Positions 16,089 through 25,663 are shown, counted from the first letter of the stretch. The stretch: DNA of 64,000 nucleotides from Nostoc linckia z4 (GCF_002608075.1 NZ_LAHA01000031.1:3521-67520); one strand, 5' to 3'. A program made the numbers and translations. Notes: generated by a model not told the origin, from the letters alone.

Positions 16089-17993
16089 TTAAAATCGCCA
16101 AAACCACAGTTTTCTGGCAGACCAAGTAAGTTGACAAACTATCCCTCTTGGAGTATTTGGATATCGCTTAAATTCACCACGCAATTGTTTTGCTAAATTT
16201 TTAGCTAACTTAGTTCCAAACCCTGAATGTGATGATAAATCTGCCATCGTCTCAATTTTCAAACCGTTGTCTGCTACCCGAATTACATTTTTACCATCCT
16301 CTTGACTACAAATTATTTCCAAACGATTAGTGCCATCAGCATACTTTTTGACATTTCGCAATGCTTCTTCCAAAAAGCGGCAAAGACTTCGCTTTTGTTC
16401 AATGCTTAAATTGCATTCATCCATCGGTTCAAACTTGAATATCTTCTGTTTTATATTTTTAAAGAAACTATAGTCTCGCTCTAAAATATCGTTGTAAACT
16501 TCAAAAAGAATTTCATCAAGGGGTTGAGATAAATCTAATCTTTGTTCTTGTGGCGAATAAAAATTATTTAATTCAGTTGCAGCTTCTTTTCTGACTAAAT
16601 CGTAGACATCGCGCAGTTCTTGATTTAGTTGTTGAAGTTGGGATACAAGTTCTTGATTCGATAACCCTTCATCGCTTTGAACTTCTCTTAAAATTATGTT
16701 CAATGTTTGCAAGGGATGACTATGGATGGTATCAAAAACTTGGTCGATAATTAACTGTCGATATTGAATGCGATCGCGTAATGCTTCATCATATCGATAA
16801 AAGGCTGCTAAACCTATACCATTAAAAACTAAAATTAAACAAGCTGGTACAATTGGTATCCACCAACCAATAATAATTAATCCATAACATATAAAAAATA
16901 AGCAAATATTAGCGATAATAATATAAAGAAGGATCTTTAATGGATTGCGAATTCCACGGCCTAAGCTTAAACCCAAAATTCCCCAACTGATAATCCATAA
17001 ATATTCCCATCCATCTCCCCAAACATTAATCATCGGTCGATTATCTAAGACCGCACTCACTAATTGACTAACTACATGTGCTTGAATTTCAACACCATAG
17101 TTTAGAGCCGGATTTTCGCTATTGATTGCAGATGAATTTACGTAATCTTTGGCGCTAGGACTAGTCATAGCAATCAAGACAATTTTCCCACGAATCCAAT
17201 CAGGATTAACCTTTCCACTTTGAATTTCTGTTAGGGAAACTGTATGAAAAGGTTTGCGGCAATTGCGGAAATTAATTAATATTTGACTACCACCTGCATC
17301 TGTTTGTATATATCCACCTGAATTAGGTTGAAAACGCGGAAGTTTAGTTACACCAAATCTCATACTATAAGGGTCTTCATCCACATTGTCGAGAGCAATA
17401 TTTTTAGTTTTTAAATAGATTTGTGCTAACCTCAAGGAAAAAGAAAGCTTCCATTCTCCATTGGAATTAGATGTAGCCAAGAGACTGCGACGTTGCTTTC
17501 CATCTCCATCAATTAAAGCATCACTAAAGCCCACTTGCTCTGGGGTTAAAGTCCGTGGTGGATTGAAAGTGAACCCACTAAGATCTGGTAAAACTTTCTC
17601 AACAGCAATTAAATTTTTAGTCTCTGCTAAAGTTGTAACGAGTTCTGTATGTCCTGGTTCTTGGGGTAAATCTCTAATAATATCTAGTCCAATTACAGCA
17701 GGTTTGTAAGTTTTTAATTTATTCAATAACAAGGCAAGATCTCGGTCAGGAATGGGATAACTTTTAACTCGATTAATATCTTTTTCGTTAATTCCTACGA
17801 TTAAAATTCGCTCATCAATTTTTTCTTGTGGACGCAGCCGCATCAATGTATCATAAGCAGCCAACTCTAAAAACTGGAGCGAACCTACTAACCGCAATGC
17901 AATTACGAATGCAATTGCACTAATTCCTGGCAGTAAACCTACACGCCAAACTTGATTTTTAGAATTAATTATTCTCCAAATTCGACGCACCAT
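16089..17993 (-). CDS. CHASE2 domain sensor histidine kinase-like protein
   Basis: The 634-aa protein has an N-terminal membrane helix (about 18-38), an extracytoplasmic CHASE2 domain (about 40-310, with IGLDIIRDLP and DWIRGKIVLIAMTSPS), three membrane helices (about 328-395), and a cytoplasmic kinase-like part. A NarX-type H-box, IHSHPLQTLNIILRE, holds the candidate phospho-His (His426), and the ATPase region has EEALRNVKKYADG (N-box) and SGFGTKLAKNLAKQL (G-box). It is likely the sensor for the NarL-type regulator encoded 70 bases upstream. The signal is unknown. It stays close to the haemagglutinin/CHAT genes, where such cassettes often occur. Confidence 0.85.
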   Translation of the reverse strand: MVRRIWRIINSKNQVWRVGLLPGISAIAFVIALRLVGSLQFLELAAYDTLMRLRPQEKIDERILIVGINEKDINRVKSYPIPDRDLALLLNKLKTYKPAVIGLDIIRDLPQEPGHTELVTTLAETKNLIAVEKVLPDLSGFTFNPPRTLTPEQVGFSDALIDGDGKQRRSLLATSNSNGEWKLSFSLRLAQIYLKTKNIALDNVDEDPYSMRFGVTKLPRFQPNSGGYIQTDAGGSQILINFRNCRKPFHTVSLTEIQSGKVNPDWIRGKIVLIAMTSPSAKDYVNSSAINSENPALNYGVEIQAHVVSQLVSAVLDNRPMINVWGDGWEYLWIISWGILGLSLGRGIRNPLKILLYIIIANICLFFICYGLIIIGWWIPIVPACLILVFNGIGLAAFYRYDEALRDRIQYRQLIIDQVFDTIHSHPLQTLNIILREVQSDEGLSNQELVSQLQQLNQELRDVYDLVRKEAATELNNFYSPQEQRLDLSQPLDEILFEVYNDILERDYSFFKNIKQKIFKFEPMDECNLSIEQKRSLCRFLEEALRNVKKYADGTNRLEIICSQEDGKNVIRVADNGLKIETMADLSSHSGFGTKLAKNLAKQLRGEFKRYPNTPRGIVCQLTWSARKLWFWRF

Positions 17994-18063
17994 AGATATT
18001 TGATAATTCTGTTATTTATATTTTGTAAATGCTAAATTATGACTCCTGAATTCTGAATTCTGA

Positions 18064-18723
18064 TTAATCAATTAATCCTTCCTCTCTGGCTCGAATTTCA
18101 GCTTGAATTCGCAGATTTTTGCCCTCATCTGGGTAAATTCGCAACACATCATAAATTTTAGTCCAATAGTGCCTTACTGTTCGTTCAGAAATATTCATCT
18201 GTTTGGAAATAGGTTTATCCATTAAACCTTCTTTAAATGCCAGTTGTAAAACTTTTAGCCATTCCGGTTTCAACTCCAAACCAGAACGTATTTCTACAGG
18301 AGTGTTATGCAAACCTTTGAGTGCCCAATCAACTTTGGTTAACATTTCACTCATTGGCAAGCTTTTATCTGCAACTGTAAAACCTCCTTCGTGATTACTA
18401 ATTGCAGCTTTTAGCCGCACTAAAGCACGAGTATTAGCAGTTTGTACGACAATATTCAAACTTGGATCTTGCCGCATTAGTGTCTTGAGTAGCTGAATAC
18501 CATTGTCAATTTCGGCAGTTCCTCCTATGATTTCTGGCATAGCTAAATCAACTATAATCAAGTCAAATTTGACATTTTCTAATTGCTTGAGTGCTGATTC
18601 TATGCTTTGCGCTTGAATAGTTTCAGCTTGTGGATAGTGCTTTTTTAATACATTGATGGTTGCATATAAAACAGATTCGTGGTCATCAACTACCAGAATT
18701 CTCTGGTTGTTAGCTGAATACAT
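18064..18723 (-). CDS. NarL/LuxR-type response regulator
   Basis: The 219-aa protein has a receiver domain (about 1-130; RILVVDDHES acidic pocket, phospho-Asp in DLIIVDLAMPE) and a C-terminal HTH region (about 150-205; MNISERTVRHYWTKIYDVL). The HTH resembles the LuxR class, though the spacing of the recognition helix is slightly unusual. It is probably paired with the CHASE2 kinase directly downstream and the kinase-like protein directly upstream. The conserved Lys of the receiver is in VADKSLP. Confidence 0.83.
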   Translation of the reverse strand: MYSANNQRILVVDDHESVLYATINVLKKHYPQAETIQAQSIESALKQLENVKFDLIIVDLAMPEIIGGTAEIDNGIQLLKTLMRQDPSLNIVVQTANTRALVRLKAAISNHEGGFTVADKSLPMSEMLTKVDWALKGLHNTPVEIRSGLELKPEWLKVLQLAFKEGLMDKPISKQMNISERTVRHYWTKIYDVLRIYPDEGKNLRIQAEIRAREEGLID

Positions 18724-18795
18724 ATTTAACTCTCCTGATACGAACTGTGAATAATTTTTAAGAAAGTTATTATAGCCAGTTTAATTTTATCAGTA

Positions 18796-19524
18796 TTATG
18801 TATGCTTAGTATTTTCTGGCGATCGCCAGCGAAAATACCATATTTCATCATTATTATTCTTCTGATAAAAGCATTCTCCTAATGTTAAAAAAATAAATGC
18901 ACGACGCAGATAATCTAATTCTGATAAATTAGAATTGTTGCTTTTGTTAAATATTTGTATACCACTAAAATTAACCGTCAATTCATTCCAACTTTTTTTG
19001 GATTTTAAACTGACAGATAGAGATAATTTATGAGAAATAGTTGGCGAAATAATTTGCAGCAAATCCTCTAGTGCTATCAAAATGACACTACTAATAAAAA
19101 CTGACTCGTGATGCCAATCATTTGGCAACTCTATTTGGAAATTTAGTTTTGGAATCTGTGATTCCCATTTAGCGAGTATATGCCTAATTGCTAATGGTAG
19201 ACTATCGTCAATATGTGCAGGAAATAAGTAATCACTCAGTTCTTTGAGTGAATGATGAAACTTCTCAATAGTTGCTAGGTAATATTTCTCTTGTTGCTGT
19301 TGAGAAACAGAAGGATTTAGCAAGGATACTTCTAAATGTCGTCGGATGACAAATGATTCTTGTAGCAAGCCATTTTGAATCATTTCACCCTGTTGATACA
19401 TTCTCATCGATTGCCTGCTATTCCACCAAATCAATGCTCGTTGTGTTTGCTTATGAGACTTAACTAAGCAGAATAGAACTGCAATAGAAATAACAATCGA
19501 TAGACAATTAATAATAGTCAACAT
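18796..19524 (-). CDS. Membrane-anchored degenerate histidine-kinase-like protein
   Basis: The 242-aa protein has an N-terminal membrane helix (about 3-22), a coiled-coil-like stretch and a segment with FHHSLKELSDYLFPAHIDDSLPLAIRHILAKWE-type character (split here: LSDYLFPAHIDD, LPLAIRHILAKW) that resembles the dimerisation region of NarX-like kinases. The C-terminal region where the ATP-binding N- and G-boxes should be has no clear match (EDLLQI, NFSGIQI). It may be a regulatory partner of the CHASE2 kinase/regulator pair, all three genes being consecutive on one strand. Catalytic activity is doubtful. Confidence 0.6.
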   Translation of the reverse strand: MLTIINCLSIVISIAVLFCLVKSHKQTQRALIWWNSRQSMRMYQQGEMIQNGLLQESFVIRRHLEVSLLNPSVSQQQQEKYYLATIEKFHHSLKELSDYLFPAHIDDSLPLAIRHILAKWESQIPKLNFQIELPNDWHHESVFISSVILIALEDLLQIISPTISHKLSLSVSLKSKKSWNELTVNFSGIQIFNKSNNSNLSELDYLRRAFIFLTLGECFYQKNNNDEIWYFRWRSPENTKHT

Positions 19525-19853
19525 TTATATTTTCTAGACAAATAATTATCTCGGAAAAAGAATTTAGAATAGTGTATTTTATTTGAACATCAGGTAATTA
19601 GCAGGAAGTAGCCAATTTTTTGGCATAAAAGTGTAACTTTTATTGCGAACGATGAGTTAAGTAAGTCGGCACTAATATTTCAAAGTATGTTAATAAGTTT
19701 AAAATAGTGGATTAGCTTTCCTCTTATGGGATGGGCGTCTCGCCCGTCCAGTGGGGGCTTCTAGCCCGCACTACAAGAAAATTTATTGCAAAGTCTTGCC
19801 ACGCCACTGCATCAAATTTATATTTCTTTATATATCTTGAATTTTTTTCACGT
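19525..19853. other. Intergenic gap with a GGGCG/CGCCC repeat
   Basis: About 330 bases separate the kinase-like gene and kptA. The sequence GGGATGGGCGTCTCGCCCGT (from 19729), followed by GGGGGCTTCTAGCCCGCAC, is a dispersed palindromic repeat. A relative is at 28321-28370. No gene is seen. Confidence 0.5.
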
Positions 19854-20399
19854 TCAAATTCTTTGTAAATATTCAGGTGGTACGCTATCCACTAACCAAA
19901 CACCATTATCAGAACAATAAAAAAGATAACCAGCCTTATGCATTGCCGCAGCATCTACAATAAAAACCACTGGTTTTCCATGTCTTGCTCCCACGTTCTG
20001 GGCTGTGGCAATATCCTTCGATAAATGAACGTGATGACGCGACATTTTGCAAAGTCCTGTTTTCAGAATTGACTCTACAGATTTGTGTCCCGTACCATGA
20101 TAAAGCTGCTCTGGGGGAACAACAGGTTCCAATTGCAAATCAATTTCTACACTATGTCCTTGATTAGCACGAATCAGAGTACCTGTAGAGTCAAAAGAAA
20201 AGCGTTGTTTATCGCTAGATGCAACTACTAGCTGTAATTCCTGATGGCTAATGGGAAACTTGTTTTTCGCACAAGCTGTAAGTAGTTTATCAACAGCAAC
20301 CCAACCACCGGGAGCCAGTTCAATTCCAATTGCATCTGGTGTGTGTCGCAGGTATTTGCTCAGATATTTGCTGATTTTGATGAGCCGAGAATCACTCAT
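19854..20399 (-). CDS. kptA: RNA 2'-phosphotransferase (Tpt1/KptA)
   Basis: The 181-aa protein matches the Tpt1/KptA family over its full length. LSKYLRHTP near residues 12-20 has the conserved Arg-His pair, WVAVDKLL follows, then the NAD-binding YHGTGHKSVESILKTGL and SRHHVHLSKD. The enzyme transfers a 2'-phosphate from RNA to NAD, giving ADP-ribose 1''-2'' cyclic phosphate. In bacteria that do not splice tRNA this way the physiological substrate is unclear. It is single-gene, preceded by an AT-rich gap. Confidence 0.93.
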   Translation of the reverse strand: MSDSRLIKISKYLSKYLRHTPDAIGIELAPGGWVAVDKLLTACAKNKFPISHQELQLVVASSDKQRFSFDSTGTLIRANQGHSVEIDLQLEPVVPPEQLYHGTGHKSVESILKTGLCKMSRHHVHLSKDIATAQNVGARHGKPVVFIVDAAAMHKAGYLFYCSDNGVWLVDSVPPEYLQRI

Positions 20400-20469
20400 T
20401 TGATTGTGGTTGGGATTTAATACTACACTTTTATGTTTATATACTACATCACAATTTTAATTGAGAGTT

Positions 20470-21804
20470 TTAATTTGTGTAAACTGACATAATTTGTCCG
20501 CATATGAGGAATAATGCCACTGCAATCATGGCAATTAGTGTCAACTTTCCTCCAGGAACGAGTGACTGATGGATGCTATTGGAATTTTTTTGTTTTTGAC
20601 GTTGTTTCCAAGTCATTAATGCTGGAATAATTCCACCCAAAACTGAGATGCTGAATGTTCCTGTGTAATCTAGGGCAGTAAAAAAGATGGTGGGATTGAG
20701 GGTACCAAAAGTCATGGGAGGGAAAAGAACTAGCGAATATAAAGGTAGGCGAGTAAAGACTTTACCCGGTGCAATTACAAAAATATCTTTGAACAAATCC
20801 AATAAACCGTATACAAATCCAATGAATGATGTGACGATGGCAAACTCCGAAAACACTGATACTAGCACTCCTAACCATTCTCCCGCACCACCGGCTCGCA
20901 AAATCTCTAGTGGGTCAAAAAAAGTTTTGCCTGTAGATGTGCTGTGTAGAACATCCTGACTGACGCTTGCCAAAATTACAGCATTCCAGGCCAAGAACAT
21001 GATTAAAGGAATCAAAGAACCAATGAATATAGACCGGCGAATCTTGCTGACATCTCCTTCTAGTTGCGTCACCACCACCGGTACAATGTTTTGATAAAAC
21101 ATTGCTACACACATAACTGAAACTGCGCTACCCAAAGCACTCCAGTTCTGAGTTAAAAATTGGCTACTTTTAACTTGTCCTCCTGCTAGCAATAAAAGTC
21201 CCAAAAAAGAAACAATAACAATTGCCACAAAGACGCTGTTTAATTTCTCAACAAACTTTTCTCGCCCGACATACATTACACCACCAAAGATGAGTGTGAA
21301 AGCCGTTGTACCCACCCATGTAGGCAATAAGTTCTGCATACCCCAAAAAGTTGCGATCGCATTTCCTAAAATCTCTCCGCCTTGGGTAATGTATGCTACC
21401 AACAGAGCATAGTGCATAAACAAATATGCGCTGCTAGCAACTCGCGCCCCCACCTTTCCCAGAGTCTTCTCCACAACTCCTAACAGACTTATACCCAAAC
21501 GCCCTTCTTGGCGCATGGTATTTAAAGTGACTTCTGCAATCAACAAACCTGAAATTAAAGCGTACAGCCAAACAGCAATCAACCCAAATGTTGAGGGTAA
21601 AATACCTGATGGCAAAGTAACCGCCGGTAGAGCGAGAATCCCAGCACCTACCGTAGTTCCTGCAATCAGCGCTGTACTTCCCAATACACTCCCTGGCTGA
21701 TGATTGAGTTTATCACCATCAAATTGAAGGTGAGAAAAGAACCGAGTTACTTGCTCTGAATCCTTGAAAACAGCCTTCATGAGCGTCATATTGAGTAATT
21801 GCAC
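20470..21804 (-). CDS. Aromatic amino acid permease (Mtr/TyrP family)
   Basis: The 444-aa transporter has about eleven membrane helices. The first carries the family motif STALIAGTTVGAGILALPAV (about residues 42-62). The rest, including LFMHYALLVAYITQGGEI and PVVVTQLEGD, matches the hydroxy/aromatic amino acid permease family (Trp_Tyr_perm). Proton symport of Tyr or Trp is the family expectation. Two starts are close together, MQLLN and MTLMK five codons on; the second also has upstream purines. There is no partner gene nearby. Confidence 0.87.
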   Translation of the reverse strand: MQLLNMTLMKAVFKDSEQVTRFFSHLQFDGDKLNHQPGSVLGSTALIAGTTVGAGILALPAVTLPSGILPSTFGLIAVWLYALISGLLIAEVTLNTMRQEGRLGISLLGVVEKTLGKVGARVASSAYLFMHYALLVAYITQGGEILGNAIATFWGMQNLLPTWVGTTAFTLIFGGVMYVGREKFVEKLNSVFVAIVIVSFLGLLLLAGGQVKSSQFLTQNWSALGSAVSVMCVAMFYQNIVPVVVTQLEGDVSKIRRSIFIGSLIPLIMFLAWNAVILASVSQDVLHSTSTGKTFFDPLEILRAGGAGEWLGVLVSVFSEFAIVTSFIGFVYGLLDLFKDIFVIAPGKVFTRLPLYSLVLFPPMTFGTLNPTIFFTALDYTGTFSISVLGGIIPALMTWKQRQKQKNSNSIHQSLVPGGKLTLIAMIAVALFLICGQIMSVYTN

Positions 21805-21944
21805 CTAAATTAAGGATGAAATATTAACATGTGTAAACAATTTTAGCAAAAACCTCTGATTTACTGTTTTTTGGGCAGATTTTAGAGGACAAGGGGGACT
21901 GGGGAGTTATTATTTTCCCCTGCCCTATCTCCCCAATCCCTTGA

Positions 21945-22916
21945 TTAAGATTGAGAAAATAATTTACTAACTTGTGCCAAATCTACATTTCCACCGCTGA
22001 TGATGACACCAATTTTGGCTTGTGGTAGTGTGACTACATTTTCGAGTAAGGCAGCTGCGGCTAGTACTCCGGTGGGTTCAACGACGATTTTCAGACGTTC
22101 CCACAAGAAAAACATGGTGCGAATAATTGCTTGTTCAGATACGGTCACCATATCATCGACGTAGCGCAAAACTAGGGGAAAAGTAATTTGACCAAGGCTA
22201 GGAGTCCGCGCACCATCAGCTATGGTGTTGGGATTTTTGATAGTTTGCAGGGTTTTGCTGTGAAAGGAACGGGTAGCATCGTCGGCGAGTGTCGGTTCTA
22301 CACCGATGACTTTACAATCAGGTAAAAGTGCTTTAGTGGCGATCGCACTACCGGAAAGTAAGCCACCACCGCCACAACAAACTAATAGCAAGTCCAATTC
22401 GCCAACTTCTTGAATTAGTTCTAAAGCTGCTGTACCTTGTCCTGCAACGACATGGGGATGGTCGTAAGGCGGAATCAGTGTGAGATTCTTATCGCTTGCT
22501 AAACTTTGGGCTAATTGTTCCCGGTTTGTTGTTTGGCGATCGTACAAAATTATCTCTGCACCATAACTGCGGGTGGCAGTTTGCTTAACAGCTGGTGCAT
22601 CCTCAGGCATGACAATGGTGGTGGGAATATTTAGTAATTGTCCAGCTAAGGCGATGGCTTGGGCATGATTTCCCGATGAATAAGCGATAACGCCTGTTTG
22701 TTTTTGTGCTGGCGATAGTTGCGCTAAGGCGTTGTATGCACCTCGAAATTTAAATGAACCGGTGCGTTGAAAATTTTCGCACTTAAAAAATACTTGGCTA
22801 TGAGTGCGATGGTCAACAATTCTAGAAGTCAGCACGGGTGTACGGTGGGCAATTCCCAAAAGTCGCGCTTGTGCTGCTTGGACATCGGTTATGGTGATAA
22901 AGTTATGTTCTGGCAT
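21945..22916 (-). CDS. PLP-dependent threonine/serine dehydratase
   Basis: The 323-aa fold type II enzyme has the PLP-binding Lys56 in GSFKFRGAYNAL, SSGNHAQAIA (about 80-90), and the phosphate-binding glycine loop CGGGGLLSG (about 178-187). It lacks the C-terminal ACT-like regulatory domain of biosynthetic IlvA, so it is the short, catabolic or serine-racemase-like type. Threonine or serine deamination to 2-oxobutyrate or pyruvate is likely; serine racemase or threo-hydroxyaspartate dehydratase are alternatives that share this length. Confidence 0.88.
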   Translation of the reverse strand: MPEHNFITITDVQAAQARLLGIAHRTPVLTSRIVDHRTHSQVFFKCENFQRTGSFKFRGAYNALAQLSPAQKQTGVIAYSSGNHAQAIALAGQLLNIPTTIVMPEDAPAVKQTATRSYGAEIILYDRQTTNREQLAQSLASDKNLTLIPPYDHPHVVAGQGTAALELIQEVGELDLLLVCCGGGGLLSGSAIATKALLPDCKVIGVEPTLADDATRSFHSKTLQTIKNPNTIADGARTPSLGQITFPLVLRYVDDMVTVSEQAIIRTMFFLWERLKIVVEPTGVLAAAALLENVVTLPQAKIGVIISGGNVDLAQVSKLFSQS

Positions 22917-23194
22917 TGATGATAGCTTAAATATTCTTGCTCTTGTTTATATATCAATACGCTTGGGTTAAGAAAGCTTTTCTGTGAAGACAAGGGAACT
23001 CTTAACATGGGAAAGAAAAAACGTGTAAGGGAAAAACTAAAATCAGTTAATAGTATAACTATTGAAGGATAGCGATTATTGATTACTATCTTGAGGATGC
23101 TCAATTACCTCACTGCGGTAAGATGTGTGCTTACTATTTCAACCTTTATTATGTTTACAAAAGAGAAATTCCAGTTAAGTTAACGAGGTCAGGA

Positions 23195-23395
23195 ATGGCA
23201 ATTCAATTGAAAATTCCCAATCTTAAAGGTGATGATTGCGCCAAGAAAATAACTAAATCTATTCAGACTATGGAATCTGATGCCAAAATAGATGTGAACG
23301 TTGATACAAAAACCGTAACTGTAGATACTGCGGCTTCTGAAGAGTCAATTAAACAGATAATTCAATCTGCTGGTTTTATAATAGAAGGTTATTAA
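23195..23395 (+). CDS. Heavy-metal-associated (HMA) domain protein, one metal Cys missing
   Basis: I choose the ATG at 23195 (66 aa) rather than the ATG 24 codons upstream, because GAGG/AGGA purines precede it and the extra residues do not belong to the fold. The protein is one ferredoxin-like HMA domain (IPNLKGDDCAKKITKSIQ, then DVNVDTKTVTVDT and SEESIKQIIQSAGF). The usual MxCxxC metal site reads LKGDDCAKK, so only the second Cys is present. Copper or another metal carrier function is therefore doubtful; it may be a degenerate or differently coordinating chaperone. This arrangement is seen in some cyanobacterial HMA-like proteins. Confidence 0.75.
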   Translation: MAIQLKIPNLKGDDCAKKITKSIQTMESDAKIDVNVDTKTVTVDTAASEESIKQIIQSAGFIIEGY

Positions 23396-23500
23396 TCAAT
23401 CCGCTTGGTGTTAAAGCCAAAAACCTTAAACTGCGTAGGTTGGGGAGCCAGCACGGTCTTTGGGGTTTCCCGTATGAGCGACTGGTGTCGGCTCTGCCAA

Positions 23501-23541
23501 AAGGAAACCCAACATTTTTCGGGGTTTGTTGGGTTCCACTT
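23501..23541. repeat. GGAAACCCAACA / TGTTGGGTTCC inverted repeat
   Basis: Two arms flanking TTTTTCGGGGTT form a hairpin between convergent genes. It is a dispersed short repeat; it could also help end transcription, but no T-run follows. Confidence 0.5.
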
Positions 23542-23595
23542 CGGTAAAGCAAGCTACAACTTCACCTAAAATTATGCTTTTGTTGCTCTTTATTT

Positions 23596-24453
23596 TCAGA
23601 CGAACGAGTAATTATGCCAATCCCCCACTGGCTGGTAACCAATTTCTTGATATATATGATTGGATATTGGATTTGCCAAATCCGTGAATAAAAAACAGAA
23701 TTTATTTCCTCGATCTAGTAAAGTCTGACTCAAAGCTGCCACACAAGCACTAGCGTAGCCTCTACGGCGATACTCTGGCGGTGTGTAAACTATACTAATC
23801 CGCGCACCATTGGGCGTGTTTCCAACATGACAAGCTATTGAAACTGGTACTTCATCCTGCCAAAGGTAAGCAATACCTTGGTGCAAAACTCGTTGAACCC
23901 AGCGTTCTGCATCTGATTCAATCTCGCCCAAAGCTTCTAAAGAAAAGCTTTCATACCAATTTTTCAAAAGTTCTCCGTTTTTGTCTGTAGCTAGACGTAA
24001 ATAACCTGCAACTTGAGAAATTGGTTTTACTTTTTCTAATTTGAAGATACGCAAGACTAGTTTTAACTGGTAGGATTGACCAGTCAGCGAATGCCACGCC
24101 AAAATAAAGGCTTGTGCTTCATTTGTGGGAGCATTTACTCCTGGTAGTGATGGGTAGGAGATAGATAAATCTTGGGCGAGTAATTCTACTGCTTGAAAAT
24201 CTTTTATTTGTGAGAGTAGCAATAGTCTAGGTGGTGTTCTCATGGCTACAGCTACAATATCTCCATTTTCTTCCACTGTTGCCAAATAAGGCTTTTCGTC
24301 AAAGCGTTCGGGATTTTCAATCAAGGTATGGCTAATTCCCAACAGTAAGTTATGTAGCCCTTCCTGATTCAGCAAGTAGTCTTTTACCCTGGCATAAAAT
24401 TCAGTAGAATTTTGAAATTTATTAACTTTCATTCTAATTTTCTGAAGCTTCAT
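23596..24453 (-). CDS. GNAT family N-acetyltransferase
   Basis: The 285-aa protein has a GNAT domain in its C-terminal half (about 160-280): SIVYTPPEYRRRGYASACVAALSQ holds the acetyl-CoA-binding RRxGxA motif and NPISNHIYQEIGYQPVGDW is the typical final strand. The N-terminal half is of unclear fold. The gene overlaps the end of the AAA+ ATPase gene by 20 bases, so the two are translationally coupled. The substrate is unknown. Confidence 0.85.
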   Translation of the reverse strand: MKLQKIRMKVNKFQNSTEFYARVKDYLLNQEGLHNLLLGISHTLIENPERFDEKPYLATVEENGDIVAVAMRTPPRLLLLSQIKDFQAVELLAQDLSISYPSLPGVNAPTNEAQAFILAWHSLTGQSYQLKLVLRIFKLEKVKPISQVAGYLRLATDKNGELLKNWYESFSLEALGEIESDAERWVQRVLHQGIAYLWQDEVPVSIACHVGNTPNGARISIVYTPPEYRRRGYASACVAALSQTLLDRGNKFCFLFTDLANPISNHIYQEIGYQPVGDWHNYSFV

Positions 24454-25663
24454 TAGTAATAGTTGTACTACTCATTTGTTCTCGCAAAACTGCAACTTGA
24501 GATAGCATAATTTTCTCCATTGCCCCGGTTTCTAGAGTTCCCATCCAGCGAATCATTGATGAGAGAAATAGTTCTTTTAGATATGCAAAAGAAAAGCCGT
24601 CTGTCAGTGTAACTATATGATTTATAGCTTCGTCAGACAACTGCATTACAGTTTTTAATTTCTGATTCCATAATGCTATGTAAGCTTGTCTAACTTCGAT
24701 ATCTGGTAATTCAAAGTGATATTTGCGGTCAAAGCGACTGGGGCGATCGCTAATTGCTGAATCTAAACGTTCTGGATGATTTGTAGTTGCAATGGTGATG
24801 ATTCCTTCGTTCAAAGCAAAGCCATCCAATTCATTTAAAAAGAAAGAGCGATTTTCATCAGTCAACAGAGAATCGATATCTTCTAGTACCAAAATACAAG
24901 GTGCTGATTGCCTAGCTTGTTTGAATACTTTGCGAATATTTTCGCTATCAGTGTCATACTCAGACTTAAAGCTTTTCACGTACAAGCAAGGTTGTTGCAT
25001 TTGATTAATCAATGCTTTGACTGTATGGGTTTTGCCATTTCCCGGCGAACCAATGAATAAAATACCCCGCTTCCAAGGTACACCATAAGCTGCGTAAGTT
25101 TCGCGGGATGCAAAGAATGTATTCAGGTCATCTTGAATATCTTGCTTGAGGTTACCCTGTAAAATCAGATTATCAAAAGTCGCACCCTTAATGGATTGAA
25201 ATAAATCTTGGTTTTTTTCCCAATAACCATCTTCAAAGACTAAAACTTCATCACGGATTTCGGAATTCCAATCACAAACATCAACAAAAAAATTTTCAGC
25301 TATTTCTTTATTATCAGCCAAAATCCAGTAATATCGAGTTTTACAATAACCTTCTTGCCAACTCATTAATAGGATATCGAGTTTGTCACCTTGCCATGTA
25401 ACTTCAAAACTGGCATTTTCGGTATGATTGTAAATTTCTTCCTCCATCCCATCCCAGCTAGTCGTAATCTGATTATGGATAAAGATATTATTTTGAAGAG
25501 TACAAAGGTTTACCGTAGCAAACTTCTCTAAATTAAATGTAGGATCGCTCCCTTCTACCAGTCCTTTCTGCGGATAAATTGCTGCTAATTCCTGACTGAT
25601 ATGATAGGCGATCGCATTATTCGGTAGATTAAGTGCTTCTGTAATCAATTGTTGAATTTTCAC
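24434..25663 (-). CDS. AAA+ ATPase, BCS1-like arrangement
   Basis: The 409-aa protein has an N-terminal region of about 180 residues without a known family, then an AAA core (about 185-350): Walker A GSPGNGKTHT, Walker B CILVLEDIDSLL, sensor 1 ITIATTNHPERLD and arginine-finger-like SDRPSRFDRKY. The core is like FtsH/BCS1-type ATPases that remodel proteins. The overlapping GNAT gene downstream suggests a shared pathway, which has no obvious precedent I know. No membrane helix is seen. Confidence 0.82.
   Translation of the reverse strand: MKIQQLITEALNLPNNAIAYHISQELAAIYPQKGLVEGSDPTFNLEKFATVNLCTLQNNIFIHNQITTSWDGMEEEIYNHTENASFEVTWQGDKLDILLMSWQEGYCKTRYYWILADNKEIAENFFVDVCDWNSEIRDEVLVFEDGYWEKNQDLFQSIKGATFDNLILQGNLKQDIQDDLNTFFASRETYAAYGVPWKRGILFIGSPGNGKTHTVKALINQMQQPCLYVKSFKSEYDTDSENIRKVFKQARQSAPCILVLEDIDSLLTDENRSFFLNELDGFALNEGIITIATTNHPERLDSAISDRPSRFDRKYHFELPDIEVRQAYIALWNQKLKTVMQLSDEAINHIVTLTDGFSFAYLKELFLSSMIRWMGTLETGAMEKIMLSQVAVLREQMSSTTITNEASEN

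Noticed and set aside
15861..16196. Plus-strand frame between the small membrane gene and CHASE2 kinase
   Set aside because: It translates a palindromic repeat and the 3' end of the kinase gene in antisense.
23123..23194. Upstream in-frame extension of the HMA gene
   Set aside because: The 24 extra residues are not part of the fold and the internal ATG has a better ribosome site.
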